From an uncultured Clostridia bacterium (GTDB lineage: Bacteria > Bacillota > Clostridia > TANB77 > CAG-508), in the NCBI GenBank assembly GCA_944393755.1, contig CALYBF010000096.1, forward strand, positions 1 through 5,747: DNA of 5,747 bases, read 5' to 3'. The translations under genes and the position numbers were made by a program. A model generated the notes under the pieces. The model had not been told where the DNA came from and made no database searches. It was given only the letters and a program-made list of their open reading frames with translations. Shown one piece after another: positions 5,747-5,747 of the stretch; positions within the stretch are counted from its first letter, which is position 1; every line of letters begins with the position of its first letter.

Positions 5747-5747
5747 T

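Overview
The window is very AT-rich (A/T at most third positions, heavy use of ATA, AGA, TTA and GAA codons), with standard stop codons and AGGAG-type ribosome binding sites. Together with a sporulation gene (spoIIP), this points to an endospore-forming, low-GC member of the Clostridia, plausibly a gut-type lineage. That placement is inferred from composition and gene content, not from a marker gene. Every recognised gene lies on the + strand.

Layout. (1) Positions 1-2329 are the end of an envelope-polysaccharide type operon: the C-terminal tail of an unidentified gene (1-108), a CpsB/YwqE-type PHP-fold protein-tyrosine phosphatase (130-960), and glmM, phosphoglucosamine mutase (965-2329), which starts only 4 nt after the phosphatase stop. 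(2) Positions 2330-2860 hold a single-gene unit. It comprises three tandem 11-bp repeats, a good sigma-A-type promoter, a strong Shine-Dalgarno, an unrecognised 112-residue three-helix membrane protein, and a clear intrinsic terminator. (3) Positions 2861-4236 hold spoIIP, the membrane-anchored peptidoglycan amidase/endopeptidase of the engulfment machinery, with its own upstream region. (4) Positions 4234-4355 are a 122-bp inverted-repeat element with 37-bp arms (36 of 37 paired). It overlaps the spoIIP stop codon and resembles a miniature inverted-repeat transposable element. (5) Positions 4374-5746 hold pgi, glucose-6-phosphate isomerase, with its own consensus-like promoter.

How the genes fit together. 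Pgi produces or consumes fructose-6-phosphate. GlmS (not in the window) converts this to glucosamine-6-phosphate, and GlmM turns that into glucosamine-1-phosphate for UDP-GlcNAc, peptidoglycan and capsule. CpsB-type phosphatases reset tyrosine kinases that control capsule assembly. SpoIIP degrades peptidoglycan during engulfment. Cell-wall metabolism is therefore a common theme, but promoters and a terminator split the window into at least four transcription units.

No new multi-gene system is evident. The observations most worth following are the 122-bp inverted-repeat element between spoIIP and pgi, the triple 11-bp repeat upstream of the orphan membrane-protein gene, and that orphan protein itself.
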